A stretch of DNA of 5,082 nucleotides from an uncultured Mucispirillum sp. (lineage in GTDB: Bacteria > Chrysiogenota > Deferribacteres > Deferribacterales > Mucispirillaceae): assembly GCA_947177675.1 (NCBI GenBank), contig CAMWVK010000160.1, forward strand, positions 1 to 5,082, read 5' to 3'. The notes below the pieces were generated by a model. The model saw only the letters and a list, made by a program, of their open reading frames with translations. It ran no database searches and had not been told where the DNA came from. The position numbers were made by a program, and so were the translations under genes. Below are positions 5,014 to 5,082 of this stretch, in pieces (positions within the stretch are counted from its first letter, which is position 1; each line of letters begins with the position of its first letter).

Positions 5014-5043
5014 GCTTTGTCCAAATTTTTTGGATAAGTTCAT
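5014..5043 (-). repeat. Right arm of outer inverted repeat
   Basis: Reverse complement of the left arm at 3688-3716, with 19 identical outermost bases. The last 39 bases of the window after it show nothing recognisable. Confidence 0.75.
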
Positions 5044-5082
5044 ATCATTCTTCCATTTCATCTATTATACAGTGTTATTAAT

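Larger units (their letters stand above)
3688..5043. mobile_element. Repeat-bounded 1.36-kb element without transposase (possible decayed IS or MITE-like unit)
   Basis: An imperfect inverted repeat of about 30 bp closes this segment. The left end is 3688-3716 and the right end 5014-5043. The first 19 bases of each arm are identical. The length would suit a small insertion sequence, but no transposase-like ORF is present on either strand, only repeats and a tiny toxin-like locus. I could not see a target-site duplication: left flank ends gatgtaaa, right flank begins atcattct. The arms could instead be two copies of a dispersed genomic repeat in opposite orientation. Confidence 0.35.

Noticed and set aside
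3680..5051. Target-site duplication at the outer inverted repeat
   Set aside because: The immediate flanks do not share a convincing direct repeat; an AT dinucleotide alone is uninformative.
3649..5082. CRISPR array, tRNA or rRNA in the repeat region
   Set aside because: Repeats are few, long and unequally spaced, and no tRNA cloverleaf or rRNA-like conserved block was seen.

Overview
The window is AT-rich bacterial DNA. A compact two-gene signalling operon and one metabolic gene fill the first 3.65 kb. The last 1.4 kb has no conventional gene and is built of repeats. The organism cannot be fixed from the sequence alone. Low G+C, frequent AGA/ATA codons, a PhoB/VanR-type regulator-kinase pair and a small holin-like toxin locus with a very strong Shine-Dalgarno would fit a gut-type Firmicute. 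The dense intergenic repeats would also fit another low-GC host-associated lineage such as the Deferribacterota. That placement is a guess.

Region 1 (1-2070): an OmpR/PhoB-family response regulator (41-736) and a membrane sensor histidine kinase (733-2070) share an ATGA stop/start overlap, so they are translationally coupled. All catalytic motifs are intact. A promoter-like TTGTCA-17-TATATA lies immediately before the regulator and would start transcription within a few bases of the ATG, suggesting a leaderless mRNA. The kinase should sense an envelope signal through a domain of about 118 residues and pass phosphate from H239 to D55 of the regulator.

Region 2 (2071-3648): about 260 bp of mostly AT-rich DNA contains a coding-looking but stop-interrupted frame (unrecognised gene remnant). 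It leads into an M20D zinc peptidase/amidohydrolase resembling AbgA, subunit A of p-aminobenzoyl-glutamate hydrolase. The first ATG (2401) leaves the protein about 20 residues shorter than AbgA. An open in-frame extension back to an ATT codon at 2332, just behind an AGG, restores family length.

Region 3 (3649-5082): nested repeats. Outer inverted repeats (3688-3716 and 5014-5043) delimit 1356 bp without a transposase. Inside are two diverged direct copies of a roughly 105-bp module around GTTTAAAC (3735-3838, 4565-4672), an inverted pair of about 41 bp (4028-4068, 4656-4696) and two REP-like palindromes. At the centre (about 4184-4493) is the most interesting item. A plus-strand promoter, a structured RNA of about 90 nt and an intrinsic terminator face a minus-strand promoter, a structured leader, a near-perfect Shine-Dalgarno and a tiny hydrophobic peptide ORF. 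The two transcripts would converge and overlap, the architecture of type I toxin-antitoxin systems of the TxpA/RatA or Fst kind. The toxin frame appears split by one missing T in a T6 run, so it may be inactivated, phase-variable, or read from a second ATG 4 nt downstream.
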